Under the pieces are notes generated by a model. The model did no database searches. It was not told where the DNA came from and saw only the letters and a program-made list of their open reading frames with translations. From Denticeps clupeoides (Eukaryota; Chordata; Actinopteri; Clupeiformes; Denticipitidae), in the NCBI RefSeq assembly GCF_900700375.1, contig NC_041717.1:248001-312000 (forward strand): a DNA stretch of 64,000 nt. Direction: 5' to 3'. Numbering within the stretch: the stretch's first letter is position 1; each line of letters begins with the position of its first letter. A program made the translations under genes and the position numbers. Below, one piece after another: positions 44,914-56,770 of this stretch.

Positions 44914-47900
44914 ATGATGGATTTTGATAACCAAATGATGAAAGGTGAGCAAATTTTCTGTTTATACTTCACATTAACATCATCAGGTAAACATGTTCTA
45001 ACTTTGGAGAACATGCTCATGAAAGCAGGCTTTCCTCTTCTGAAACAGATAAATGTATGTCTGATACTGTAGAAGCAGATCAGCTGATTTTGTGAAACGT
45101 TCTCCTCATCATGGCAACATCTCAGTTTTTCATAGTTCCCTCATGGAATATTTCAAATATTTGTATGCATATATTATACACACACATGCCACACATCACA
45201 GAGAAAACAAGACAAGAGAACATTTAAGCAGTTTGGAGCAAGTAACAGAAACATTTACTGAGAGTAGAAATCATCTAGAGCTCCCATCACTCCTTCCTGC
45301 TGTGACTCACAAGCAGCTGGCCAGAGATGAAGACAGAGACAGATGGAAGCAAAGTGTTCATGTTGCTCAGAACCTAGAAATATCCCAGGATTTATTTCAT
45401 GAAATGCTTTTTTAATGATATTCCATATTGATGGTCACCTAGACACCTATATTCCTGCGTGGTGTTTTGTCCTGCTGCAGATGCTGAGGAGCAGATGGGC
45501 TTGACACCCCTTCCAATGCCATGCATCCTGGCTAATCCAGAACACACCAACAAACCTCCAGTCAAACCCAGACGCAGCATTAAATGCCGGCCGACAGCCC
45601 AGCAGAGGACACAGACCCCAAATCCAGCAGCCAAACCAAACACACTGGAGGTAAAGGCCACAAAGGTTTCACACAAAACACTGATCTGAAATAAATGGAT
45701 GCCAACCATCAACAGTCAGTCTAAATATTGAGTTCATCTGAGGCCACACAGTAAACCAGATTCAGGTTCAGATGGGTTCAGACCATGGTGAGCCTGCTTA
45801 TTTTCTATTAGGGCCCTGATCCCAATGTCTTGCATCTTAGAAAGGAACATGTTAATGTTCAGTTCTGTCTGCTGGATAATTTTTGAGCAACCTTTGTGCT
45901 AAGAACAGATGTGCTTTAAAAAAGTCTTACGGTTTTTGCAATTCATGTATACAAGATGCTGAATGTCATGCACTTTACCCCATACACACTGTGCTAAACT
46001 GCTACTTCTAAAACTGAAACAATGCCCAGAGTGTCAGATTATCCCTCGTGGCCTCGCCTTTCTCACTGCTTTCAGCTGAACCACTACTTCTGCTATTTGC
46101 TCAGAGTCTGCTGGTTTGTAGTTTACAGACAGACAGAATACAGCAGACTGATTGATTAACTCACTGATTGATTGCTTCCAAAAATCTAAAATCATTTTTA
46201 GGCTAACCATTAAATTGCCAGATATTAGCATTTCATCAGCACTTTTACACATACTTGCCAGTTGTCAGACTGAAAAACATGGTAAACATTGAGGGCCAGT
46301 TAGGACCATGAGAAATTTGAGAACCCAGAATATAAGGCCAGCAGTGATGAACAAATTTTTCCTAACCAGGGATTAGACAAGATGAAGTGAGATGATGGAG
46401 AATTAAACTCTTTTCTCACATCATAAAATGGAGGATGTAGGAGCAGCTGCTGATGTACATTTCCACCTCAACCTTTAAACACAGTCCCATTTCCTCTCAA
46501 AGATACACACACACACCCCTGTCATCAACTTCTCCACATCCTCTTGAAGACTATATTTCCTGTTTTTTATTCATTGTATAATTATTCATGTTGTATCTGG
46601 TCTTCTGTCTCCTCTCTAACTCTCTTATTTGGGCAATGGTTGCCTAATGAGTAAGAACCCATAATTGGAAGGTTGTGGGTTTGGGTCATGAATCACCAAG
46701 GTGTCACTGAGGTCCCCTTGATCAAGGTCCCCACGCACTGAACCTGTCATGGCTGCCCACTGCTCACTAACGGTGATGGTTAAAAGCAGAGGACACATTT
46801 AACTGTGAGCACCGTTTCACCATTTGTTCTTTCTGTCTGTCAGATGGAGGTGACGCAGCTGTCAGTGGAGTCCCTCCCCTCATCACTCCAGGTTCAAACT
46901 CTGCTGTGGTTCCAGAGGAGTCAGTTGCCCCAACTACACACACACACACACACACTACCCAGCTGGCTTCACGGCTTCACCACACGCAGGTAAAACAAGT
47001 CAAATACAGGCACCCGGTGAATCCTGTTCACACACTTTCTATATTCTTCATGCTTATCTGCACACACACACAGGGAAGCGGAGCAGATGCTGAAAGATCA
47101 TCCTCTGGGATCATTCCTCCTCCGACTCAGTGAGTCCAAGATCGGCTTTGTGCTGTCATACAGGTAGGAGGTCCCACTCGACAATTTGGTCAGTTCAGAA
47201 CCTTCTCCATCACTGACACTTCTGTGTACAGAGGTGAGGACCGCTGTCGCCACTTCATCATTGAGCAGGAGGAGGATGGTAGGTACCTCATCACCGGAGA
47301 GGACATTCGCCACAGCACCCTGGATGAACTCATCACCTATTACACCCACAATCCTGTGGGTCCCTTCAATGAAAAGCTGACTGTGCCCTGTGGGGAGGTG
47401 TGTGTGTACATATGTAGGGACTCCTAGACATCCTAGACATCACAAATTATTTCCGGCTGAAAAGACAATCCGCTGTTTACATTTACTGTCCGTTTCAGTG
47501 GAAGCTGAGGGAAGAAGGATTTTAAGTATGTGTAATTTTACTAACGATGACTCCACCCTGTGCAGAGTACTGTATTCAGCAATGGCAATGCCAGTCTGGG
47601 AGGGAGAGACAGCAGAGATGGACAGAAAGGTCTGGGCCTTGATCCAGCTCCACCCATCAACAAGGTGATTCCTGTACTAATGCAGGCTCCCGGCTCCACT
47701 CAGGTGCTCACTGCCACAGCAACAGCAGACTATGCCGTGGTGAAAAAGGTGCTGAAGACCAGCCTTTCCCTGACTGAGAGTCAGCAGACTGCTGAAACAA
47801 GGAGCCCTAGTGTGGAGGTGAGGATCATGTTCTCACGCCTACCACATGAACATGCTGTAAACTGGCCTTTTTTTGGTTTTATTGAAAAAGAATCCACCAT

Positions 47901-49234
47901 TTTCACTTATTTACTAACAAAAGAACATCTAGAAACTACTGCAAGCTGTAAATGTTCCATTTCAAATCAAATCAGACAGGAACACGTTTTTTATTTATTT
48001 TCTGCATAAGATCTATTGCCAAATAATTCAAATTCAATGAATCACATGTACAACCATGATGTGTGGTCTTCAAGCATGTGATCAGGTAACATAATATTCA
48101 AATGAATTCTTCCCAAATAGCAAACCTTTGAGCTGGACCTGGTTAGAAATTTAACAGTTTTAACAGTTTTCTGCCATCCCTCATTTGGTTCACTAGGAAC
48201 CAATCTGTAGATAACATTCACTTAAAAACTCAGAATCCGTCAGTCTATTTTATTTCTCTCATTAAATAAGCAATTGTTGATCACTGATGGTAAATTTGAC
48301 ATTAAAGCTACACTCCTATAGAAGCATCATCAAACAAATGTGTGCTGAGGAGCACTGGTGTGATTTTATCACCAGGTTCTGAATCCAGGTGCCTCCATAC
48401 TGAAGGTTGGAAGTAGTGGTGCAGCTTCCACACTGGACACGGAGTTGACCGATGCTCCCTACGCCCGTGTGAACAAACCTCCTCGCTCCACCCCCCACAC
48501 CGCTCCAGCACCTTTCGCCACCACCACAGTGACTAGCTCTGACCAGCAGTCGATGGACCATGCTGCACCTTCATCTCTACGCTCCTCAGCAGAGCAGAAA
48601 TACTGGCAACTGGAGCCCCTGCACACATACGAGGAGATGCTTTTCACAGCTTCACGACAGGAGGCCGACTTTTATGCCATAGGGAGACGAAGAGAAGTGG
48701 AAGGAGTAAGAGGTGAGGAGAAGAGAGGAGCCTGGATCTGTGCCTCTAAGATGTCTTCCGACCAAGTCGTTTCTGTTTATTTGAGTTCCTACCTCAGATG
48801 CAAAGTTCTGATCTGATGTTTCATGTGTTCAGGTGACAGTACAGGACATCACTTGTACTCAGAAATCAACCTCAGAGGAAGCAGACACACCCCAAGCTGC
48901 GCCCCTGAGTCTCTACCCGTCATGAACACCCTCAACCAAACACGACCTGCTTCAGCCAGGTTCACATCAAACCTGCCATTCCAGCCACCCCCCCGGTATG
49001 CCTGTGGGTACCCACGGGATCTCAGCATGCAGGTAATCTTCATCCTCATTAGTCCTTCTTCAACACTTGATGTGAGTTTTGAAAAAATACTTTCCTTCTC
49101 TCTAGAGTTCAGTACCCCTCCAAAATCCCCACTGGCAGCATTCGACGACCTATGATCCCTCAGGCATCTATGAACAGATTCCAGAGAGGTCAAGAGTTCG
49201 ACCACCTTTACCCTCCCACAACCCCAAACATTGA
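44914..49234 (+). CDS. SH2 adaptor protein of the SH2D2A/SH2D7 group
   Basis: Adaptors of this group bind phosphotyrosine and link tyrosine kinases in lymphocytes; human SH2D2A (TSAd) binds LCK and VEGFR2. Nine coding exons: 44914-44944, 45481-45650, 46844-46989, 47074-47163, 47232-47397, 47566-47817, 48376-48712, 48833-49032, 49106-49234, giving 506 aa. Exon 2 is proline-rich with PPVKPR, a PxxxPR-type SH3 ligand. The SH2 domain spans exons 3-5: WLHGFTTRREAEQMLKDHPL, GSFLLRLSES with the phosphate-binding Arg, DRCRHFIIEQ, and ELITYYTHNPVGPFNEKLT. The tail has several tyrosine motifs: DYAVV, PYARV, TYEEM, ADFYAIGR, LYSEI and IYEQI. ADFYAIGR resembles IAFYAMGR of SH2D2A, and ssr2 next door favours sh2d2a; SH2D7 is the alternative. 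PolyA signal AATAAA at 49800-49805. Confidence 0.85.
45651..46630. other. Intron 2 of the SH2 adaptor gene
   Basis: About 1.2 kb of intron in total. I see no exon or named repeat in the first kilobase; a SINE1 fills the end. Confidence 0.45.
46634..46815 (+). repeat. SINE1, diverged
   Basis: Plus-strand copy: GGTTGCCTAATGAGTAAGAA head, GTCATGGCTGCCCACTGCTC body, ACACATTTAACTGTGAGCAC end. It finishes about 30 bases before the exon 3 acceptor of the SH2 gene. Confidence 0.75.
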
Positions 49235-50129
49235 CCAGGTTACAGCCTGTGAAGAAACATTTTATCATTTATTTATCATCATAAATTAACATGCTTTATA
49301 TTATAATTATTAGATTAGAATGAATCAACATTTTTCATGCTTTATGATTTAAATCATATTCATACAACTAAGTCATAGCTGAATTAAAAAAATTTCTGCA
49401 GAAAATAGCAGAAAATTCTGAACCTGTGAGAGTTAGTGTCAAATTATCAAGTGATCAGAAAAGCATTATCTATAAACTTATAAAGTTATTATCTGGTTAA
49501 CACTAATATTAAACAGAACCTAGGAAATACTTAAACAAATCAATGAGTTTCTTTAACCTATTCAATATTGCTTGCTCATTACAGCTCTACAGAATACAAA
49601 TTTCTATTATGATTTCATCGGGATACTGGAGCTTTTCCTGTCTTGGTGACTGATATGAAAAATTAATATTGCCTGTACTTTTTGTGGTTTTGAAGGAGAA
49701 AATATTGACGTGAGAAAAATGAGTTTTATCATTATATATTTGTATTTGATTGTTTCAGATGAATGTACAAAAGATTGATTTAGATGGATGTTCATTTTAA
49801 ATAAAGGATTTGTGTTTTTTTAATGCATTCTTCAGAAAGAATGCTTGTTATTCAGTCAGGGACATTTATATACATGAAGCAAAGTGGAGTTTCTGTAGAA
49901 CTGAAACAATATAAAATTTAGGTTGATAAATAATTGATTTATAAAAATAAGAAAGCAACCTTGATCAGAGCTGTTTTAACCTTCCACACAACACACTTGC
50001 ATTATCAAATTGCTGTACTGTTCTCAGAGGTGGACAGTAATGAAGTCATTGTAATTTGCTACTGTACTTTACTAAACTATTTCGATCTGGAGAAACTTTT
50101 TACTTTAACTCCAGTACATTTCAAGAGGA
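49235..50129. other. 3' UTR of the SH2 gene and following AT-rich DNA
   Basis: The first 590 bases are the likely 3' UTR up to the polyA signal at 49800. The rest is AT-rich with no recognised feature. Confidence 0.5.
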
Positions 50130-50255
50130 AGTGACTGATTTTGTCATTGTGATGCACAACAAAAGGTGTCCTCTGCATTTTACCATCATCCTTAGTGAGC
50201 AGTGGGCAGCCATGAAAGGTGCATCCTTACATGCTAGGCCAGCACTGGCCAAAAA
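50130..50255 (-). repeat. SINE1 fragment
   Basis: Minus-strand partial copy, GAAGTGACTGATTTTGTCAT to GCTAGGCCAGCACTGGCC, with the middle missing. Confidence 0.6.
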
Positions 50256-50329
50256 TCTTCACCAGGAGGTGACAATGCAGCTGGTGAGATAACCACTCAA
50301 CTACAGAGAATTTAATTGAAGAGAACTCA

Positions 50330-51640
50330 CATGTACATAAGTATTCACAGCCTTTGCTCAATACTTTGTCAGCAATTACAGCCTCAAGTCTTTTTGAATA
50401 TGATGCCACAAGCTTGGCACAGGCCAGTTTTCAAGCTCCATCAGGTTGGACGGGAAGTGTTGGTGCTCAGCCATTTTAAGATTTCTCCAGTGATGTTCAA
50501 TCGGATTTAAGTCCAATTCACATTCACATTCAGAAGTTGTCCTGAAGCCACTCCTTTGATATCTTGGCTGTGTGTTTAGGGTCCTTTTCCTGCTGAAAGA
50601 GCATGATGCTGCCACCATGTTTCACCGTAGGGTTGGTATTGACCTGGTGATGAGCAGTGCCTGCTTTCCTCCAAATGTGACACCTGGCATTCACTTTACT
50701 TTACTTTTTTTACTTTACTTTATTTAGCAGACGCTTTTATCCAAAGCGACTTACAATAGGAAGACACCAGCAATTCTCGTTCGATTTCTATAGAATATCG
50801 AGTCTACAAACTAAGAGCCCTGATAAGGCTTAGACTTGTCATTGAAGAGCATGCTCGGAGATTGTTGGGTGCTAGACTAAGAAAAATTATAATGTATTTA
50901 TACATTTTTGTATTGTTTGTGCAATGTGTACGCATGTGCTTGTGTAAGTGTTAGATTTGTCTGTAATATTTTTGGAATAAGAGGGTTTTCACCTTCTTCT
51001 TAAAAGTGGTGATAGTCTCGGCTAGTCGTGTGGAGGAGGGCAGGTTGTTCCACCAGCCAGGGACAACAACGGAGAACAGACATGATTGGAATCGGAGACC
51101 CCGTGAAGAAGGAATTTTTAGTCTCCTTTCGTTTGCTGATCTGAGAGAGCGTGTAGGAGTGTATCTAGGTAGTAGTGTGTTGATGTAGGAGGGCGCAGTT
51201 CCATTTACAGCCCTGTAGGCAAGCATCAAGGATTTGAACTCAATGCGAGCAGCTACCGGGAGCCAGTGGAGGGAGGTAAGAAGAGGTGTAACATGGGTGT
51301 ATTTCACACCAAAGAGTTCAATCTTCGTCTCATCGTACCAGAGAATTGTATTCATCATGGTCTGAGAGTCCTTCAGGCGCCTTTTGACAAACTCCAGGCA
51401 GGCTGCCATGTGCCTTTTACTAAGGAGTGGCTTCTGTCTTTGTGTCCAGTCAACTGTTTTTTTCCCCACAGGTGGACTCAAGGATGATCAGGGGAAACAG
51501 GAGCTCAATTTTGAGTTTTATGGCAAAGGCTGAAAATACTTATATACATGTGATTTTCTAATTTTTAATAAATCTACCAAACCGCAAGTAAACTTTTGTC
51601 ATTATGGGGTGTTGTGTGTAGAATTCTGAGGTGGAAAAAA
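50330..51640 (-). mobile_element. Tc1-family transposon split by a LINE
   Basis: The left part is 50330-50693 and the right part 51302-51640. On the minus strand the parts encode Tc1 transposase remains: RHMAACLEFVKRRLKDSQTM with YDETKIELFG on the right, and LNPIEHHWRNLKMAEH on the left. The ends carry the GTATTCACAGCC / GGCTGAAAATACTTA match. Several frameshifts and a stop are present. An L2-type LINE sits in the middle. Confidence 0.8.
50694..51301 (-). mobile_element. L2-type LINE 3' end inserted in Tc1
   Basis: On the minus strand the frame reads HVTPLLTSLHWLPVAARIEF, APSYINTLLPRYTPTRSLRS and VPGWWNNLPSSTRLAETITT, then a 3' UTR ending in AAGTCGCTTTGGATAAAAGC and GTCTGCTAAATAAAGTAAAG. A TTCAC occurs on each side where the Tc1 sequence breaks, a likely target duplication. 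The copy is 5'-truncated but its 3' frame is well preserved. Confidence 0.85.
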
Positions 51641-51769
51641 ATCTTTCTACTGCAGTAAAATTAAACTGTGTATCTCAACTTTAACTCAAGTACACGGCTT
51701 ATATATTTCAACGACCACTTTCTACTGCTCAGGATTAGCTCAAAGACACAATGTTAATAAAAACCACAG

Positions 51770-51775
51770 TTTATT
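51770..51775 (-). terminator. Probable ssr2 polyadenylation signal
   Basis: AATAAA on the minus strand, about 220 bases after the ssr2 stop codon. Confidence 0.6.
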
Positions 51776-51993
51776 TCGAGGAAACAATGGTCAGAAGTGA
51801 AATCAGGTCATTCTGTTACAGTCTGAACTGAACAAACATGATTCTGACACCAAACTTATTATAGCATTGCAATCATTTTACCCCAATATGGGTAATTCCA
51901 TTATACATATATATATATATAATAATAAAAAAAAAAAAAAACGCTGCCACTTTTGACCTGCCCCAACCCCTGAGAGAACTGTGGGCTCCATCT

Positions 51994-52945
<952 letters not shown>

Positions 52946-53418
52946 CTGGCAGAGGGAAGCAGGGAGGGAAGCAGGGGGTTAATCATTCAGTACAGTAGAA
53001 TATCTATCAACCTCTTTTCTGGAGAAATCAACAGAAATATCAGACATTTTGCCTGTACCCGCATATGAAATAAAAACCCGCTTGGCTGTTATAATAATTC
53101 ATAATACAGCGGCAGCGCTGTAAAAACGACTTTTTAATGTTCAACTCTAACATCTACTATTTATTAGAGATATTTACATCTCTACATCTTACATCTCAGC
53201 AGCCGACAAGATCTCATACAAAACCAAGTCCAGCGCTGCAGCTATGCTTACGTGTACTTTTACTCTACACCAGGGTTAACGTAACTACCCCGTTACAACC
53301 GCAGAACCAGCATTCCCACGGCTCTGGACACTAACGCTACTGCATGTGCCGTTTAACAAAGGTTTCAAATAAAATAATAACGTCAAAAAGCCAATTTGAT
53401 CAAAGCGGTAGCTCTCAC

Positions 53419-53475
53419 CTTCCTTCTGTCTATACGTGACGACTGGAGAAGACGCGGCAGCGCATGCGCAGTTAC
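53419..53475 (-). promoter_or_regulatory. ssr2: ssr2 promoter and non-coding first exon
   Basis: A minus-strand donor AAG|GTGAGA at 53418 ends a short 5' UTR exon. Just upstream is GCGCATGCGC (53460-53469), the perfect NRF1 palindrome common in housekeeping promoters. The region is CpG-rich. Confidence 0.6.
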
Positions 53476-53959
53476 GTTCTGACGCAGTTTCTTCTTCTGT
53501 TTTTCTAGTTGTGAGAGAAGAAGCACCACGTTGCCGCCATCTAGCGACAGGAGACGGCAGGAAACCTGTACAGGGACGAAAATGATAACTTATAAAAAAA
53601 CATTTGTAATGTAAAGACTAAACTAAAAGCAATTTACTAGTAAAGGTGAGATGAAGCCTAACGAGGCATCGCACCACCTGAGCCAAATGGTTCGAGAAAG
53701 GGTTAATTTCTCGAAGCTTCATGTGCACACGACACCACCTAAAGGCCAGGTGTATAATTACAAACCATGTATGACCAAATAAATTCTAATTTTATTTGTA
53801 TCATACACAGTCATACACGGTATGATATACAGTGAAATGCTTTAATTGTTCTAAATAAATGATCACGTATGTTTCAGTGTAATCTGTGTTGATATTTTCA
53901 CAAAATGGTAGTATTAAATGATATGGCAAGTCGTGTAACTTGGACAATGATGTACAGAA

Positions 53960-54546
53960 CAGGGGAATTTTTATTACATTTTATTCAGAAATAAAAATTT
54001 TTGGTTTTAAGCAATTCCTCTCCGGCCTTTGAAAAAAAGAGCCTTTCATATGGCACAGAAGAAAAACGCAAGAGCAAGATTATACAAATTGGGGTCCTTT
54101 TTGCCTCTCCCAGTACTCCAGAGTACTCCAGCCTGCTTATAATTGGCTCTGATAAGCAGCGCTGGACCTCCACAGTGGCGTCTGCTGTTACATTCTGTGT
54201 CTCCCGTGCCTCCATGACGCTGGTGTTTAAACAATGCCACAGATTGTTACCTAAGAGGAAACCACAGATCATGTTAGTAAGTGTTCTAATAGGAATAATT
54301 GATCTCAAAATCTAAAATAATAACTCCAGTGACATCATGAGAGGTGGAAGCCTGGGGGAATTCCTCTGCTTTGTTTGGACCGTATAACAGTAGCACACTC
54401 GGAAGTTAGTCGTTTTATTGCCTCAGTGACTTTTGTTTGGCTGAAAAATCCTATTAATTGTGGGTCCAGGAGTGTAGCCAGGGACATGATGCTCATGGAC
54501 TGCAACATGTGGAGCTTCTCAGTTACCTGATTAGCTGGTCTCCCAT
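53960..54546 (-). pseudogene. hAT transposase fossil, C-terminal part
   Basis: Minus-strand frames read SLATLLDPQLIGFFSQTKVT, EAIKRLTSECA, then KKDPNLYNLALAFF and VPYERLFSKAGEELL-like, the C-terminal RNase H fold and dimerisation (hATC) region of hAT/ZBED-like transposases. Two or more frameshifts and stops are present. The N-terminal side is cut off by a SINE1 at 54548. No terminal repeats were seen. Confidence 0.75.
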
Positions 54547-54547
54547 T

Positions 54548-54780
54548 TTTAGGGGCAGTGGTGGCCTGGCGGTTAAGGAAGCGGCCGGTTTGAATCCTGA
54601 TCTGCCGAGGTTCCACTGAGTAAAGCACTGTCCCCACACACTGCTCCCCAGGCACCTGTCATGGCTGCCCACTGCTCACCAAGGGTGATGGGTTAAAAGC
54701 AGAGGACACATTTCGTTGTGTGCACCATGTGCTGTGCTGCAGTGTATCACAATGACTTCACCTTCACTTTACTTTTCTTT
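54548..54780 (+). repeat. SINE1
   Basis: Plus-strand copy with GGGGCAGTGGTGGCCTGGCG head and CACTTTACTTTTC tail; about 40 bases around the B-box are reduced. It abuts the hAT fossil. Confidence 0.85.
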
Positions 54781-54784
54781 TATA

Positions 54785-54960
54785 GTCCTGTACACTATTA
54801 AAGTTTTAGTTAGTACAGTTTAGTGTGTATATAAATGTATATTTTTCTTTCTTTTACGATTGCACTATGGGGGGTCTGTGTGAAACAGCACTTCAATACA
54901 CGGTGTACTGTGTCAACTGTTGTACTGACAATATACCTCTCTTGAATCTTGAATATTCAG
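54785..54960 (+). repeat. LINE 3' UTR-like tail
   Basis: GATTGCACTATGGGGGGTCT and CTCTTGAATCTTGAATATTC resemble the 3' UTR end of fish Rex/CR1-type LINEs. No coding part remains. The family call is from recollection. Confidence 0.4.
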
Positions 54961-55187
54961 GATACCATTATATATATGGGCTTAAAGTGCAGACTCTCAG
55001 TTGTAATATGAGAGTATTCACATCCAAATTTGAGCAAGGGTTTAGGAAGTACAGCTTTTTAAGTAGCTGCCTCTTTCAAGGGACCAAAAGTAATTGGACA
55101 AAATAAAAATAAAAAAAAACAGCCTGCATGGACTCTTCCCTCATTAATCTGTCATCAATTAAGCAGTTAAAGGGTCTGGAGTTGATT

Positions 55188-55378
55188 TACATTCATTTAA
55201 ATTTACATTTACAGCATTTATCAGACGGCCTTATCCAGAGCGACTTATCAGTAGTTACAGGGACAGTCCCCCTGGAGCACCTTAGGGTTAAGTGTCTTGC
55301 TCAGGGACAGAAAGGTAGTAATGGGATTTGAACCTGGGTCTTCTGGTTCATAGGCTACTACTACCCTACCACCCTAGT
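55188..55378 (-). repeat. SINE2 in the mariner element
   Basis: Minus-strand copy, AAATTTACATTTACAGCATT tail to CTACTACTACCCTACCACCC head. Confidence 0.85.
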
Positions 55379-55849
55379 TGATTCCAGGTGTGGTGTTTGC
55401 ATTTGAAAGCTGTTGCTGTGAACACACAACATGCAGTGAAAGGAGGTCTCGAAAGGAGGTGAAACAGAACATCCTGAAGTTGGAAAAAAAAAATAAAAAT
55501 CTGTCAGAGAGATAGCAGAAATGTTAGAAGTGGCCAAATGAACAGTTTTGTAGATTGTGAGAAAAAAAGAGTGCACTGGTGAGCTTGGACTGTCAAAAAG
55601 GCATCCAGGGAAAACAACAGTGGAGGATGATCACAGAATCCTTTCCATGGTGAAATGAAACCCCTTCACTCAACATAAAGTGAAGAACACTCTCCAGGAA
55701 GTAGGTATATCAGTATCAGTCTACCATAAATAGAAGGCTTCATGAGAATAAATACAAATGATTCACCACAAAGTGCAAACCATTAATCAGCCTCAAAAAT
55801 AGAAAGGCCAGAATTGACTTTGCCAAAAAACACCTGAAGAAGCCAACCA

Positions 55850-55960
55850 TTGGTGAGCAGTCGGCATGAAAGGCGCCGGGGAGCAGTGTGTGGGGATGGT
55901 ACTTTGCTCAGTGGCACCTTGGAGGATCAGGATTTGAACCGGCAACCTTCTGATTACATT
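55850..55960 (-). repeat. SINE1 fragment in the mariner element
   Basis: Minus-strand piece: GTGAGCAGTCGGCATGAAAG to CAACCTTCTGATTACATTAC; tail and outer head are missing. Confidence 0.75.
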
Positions 55961-56159
55961 ACATTTACTTGTTTGTATAAAAATAGCTACTATTCCTACA
56001 TGTTTAAACTCTTGAAATAAATCTTAAAGTCTGCACTTCAATTCTATTGTAGTTTTTTCAAATCCAATGCAGTGGCATGCATTGTGGCAAATCATGAAGA
56101 TTGTGTCACTGTCCAAACTGTGTCACTGGGCCCAAGTGTGTGTGTGTGTGTGTATATAT

Positions 56160-56300
56160 AATTTCTGTAATCTTGTATTCTCTGTATATGAGATATTAGA
56201 CTAGATTGTATATTGTTGTTGTTTTTGTACTGTTGTGCTTGAAAGACGCCATCAACTGGAATCAAATTCCTTGTATCCTTGACCAATAAATGCAATTCTG
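56160..56300 (+). repeat. Rex1-type LINE 3' tail
   Basis: Ends with CATCAACTGGAATCAAATTC and ACCAATAAATGCAATTCTG. The first string also occurs, inverted, at 29.29 kb at the end of a LINE fragment, which identifies this as the same family's 3' end. Confidence 0.65.
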
Positions 56301-56559
56301 CACATGGTTTTACATATATGAAGAAGTAAGTTGTAAGAGTTAAAAATAAAAAATATATAATTCATCAGACAAGTCAAGCCCTGCCTCATCAGAAAAAATC
56401 CTTACACTCAAGTCAGCATAAAACTTAGGTTTTGTAATAGTTAAAATGTATCATTTCATAAAATATGCCATTGTATAAGGGTGTTTGTGTCTGTTCTAGG
56501 TAAGCCCTATTTTGCGTGTGCCTGGATTCGTTGATAACATAGTGTGGAATGTTCTCCTA

Positions 56560-56770
56560 TCACAGATTTCCTGTTTCCTGAAGAAATGCTCGAGAAAACG
56601 CAGAACAATGGGTAATCTTACGGTTAAAAAGAAAATTCATTATCTCAGCCACTTCCCGTCAACACCCACATTCAATGTTTAACTTCTGCTCGTATCTGAA
56701 ATCCACAGTTAGTCCTGGGGTATAAATACCACACTCACCCTCAGTCTAAAAACGCCAGGTCACTGAGAAG
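56560..56770 (+). promoter_or_regulatory. Promoter of the collectin gene
   Basis: TATAAATA at 56721-56728 lies 43-50 bases before the start codon, so the leader is about 20 bases. TTTCCTGTTTCCTGAAGAAA near 56568 resembles a STAT/ETS-type cluster. The link to acute-phase control is an inference from what is known of mannose-binding lectin genes. Confidence 0.55.

Larger units (their letters stand above)
54975..56130 (+). mobile_element. Tc1/mariner-family transposon, inactive
   Basis: The left part (GGGCTTAAAGTGCAGACTCT, GTATTCACATCCAAATTTGA, GGACCAAAAGTAATTGGACA) and right part (TTAAAGTCTGCACTTCAATT, GATTGTGTCACTGTCCAAA) are the two ends of a recognised fish mariner-type family. Between them are degraded transposase codons (ATCCAGGGAAAACAACAGTG region). 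A SINE2 and a SINE1 fragment are inserted. No open frame remains. Confidence 0.7.

Noticed and set aside
45392-45712. 106-codon minus-strand frame
   Set aside because: Antisense shadow of SH2 gene exon 2, which fits the gene's splice phases and protein.
46034-46252. Minus-strand frame in the SH2 gene intron 2
   Set aside because: Short, no recognised domain, no splice context; treated as chance.
48849-49268. 139-codon minus-strand frame
   Set aside because: Antisense of the last two exons of the SH2 gene.
54001-54315. Open frame on the plus strand
   Set aside because: It is the antisense of the hAT transposase fossil, whose minus-strand frames show the real family motifs.
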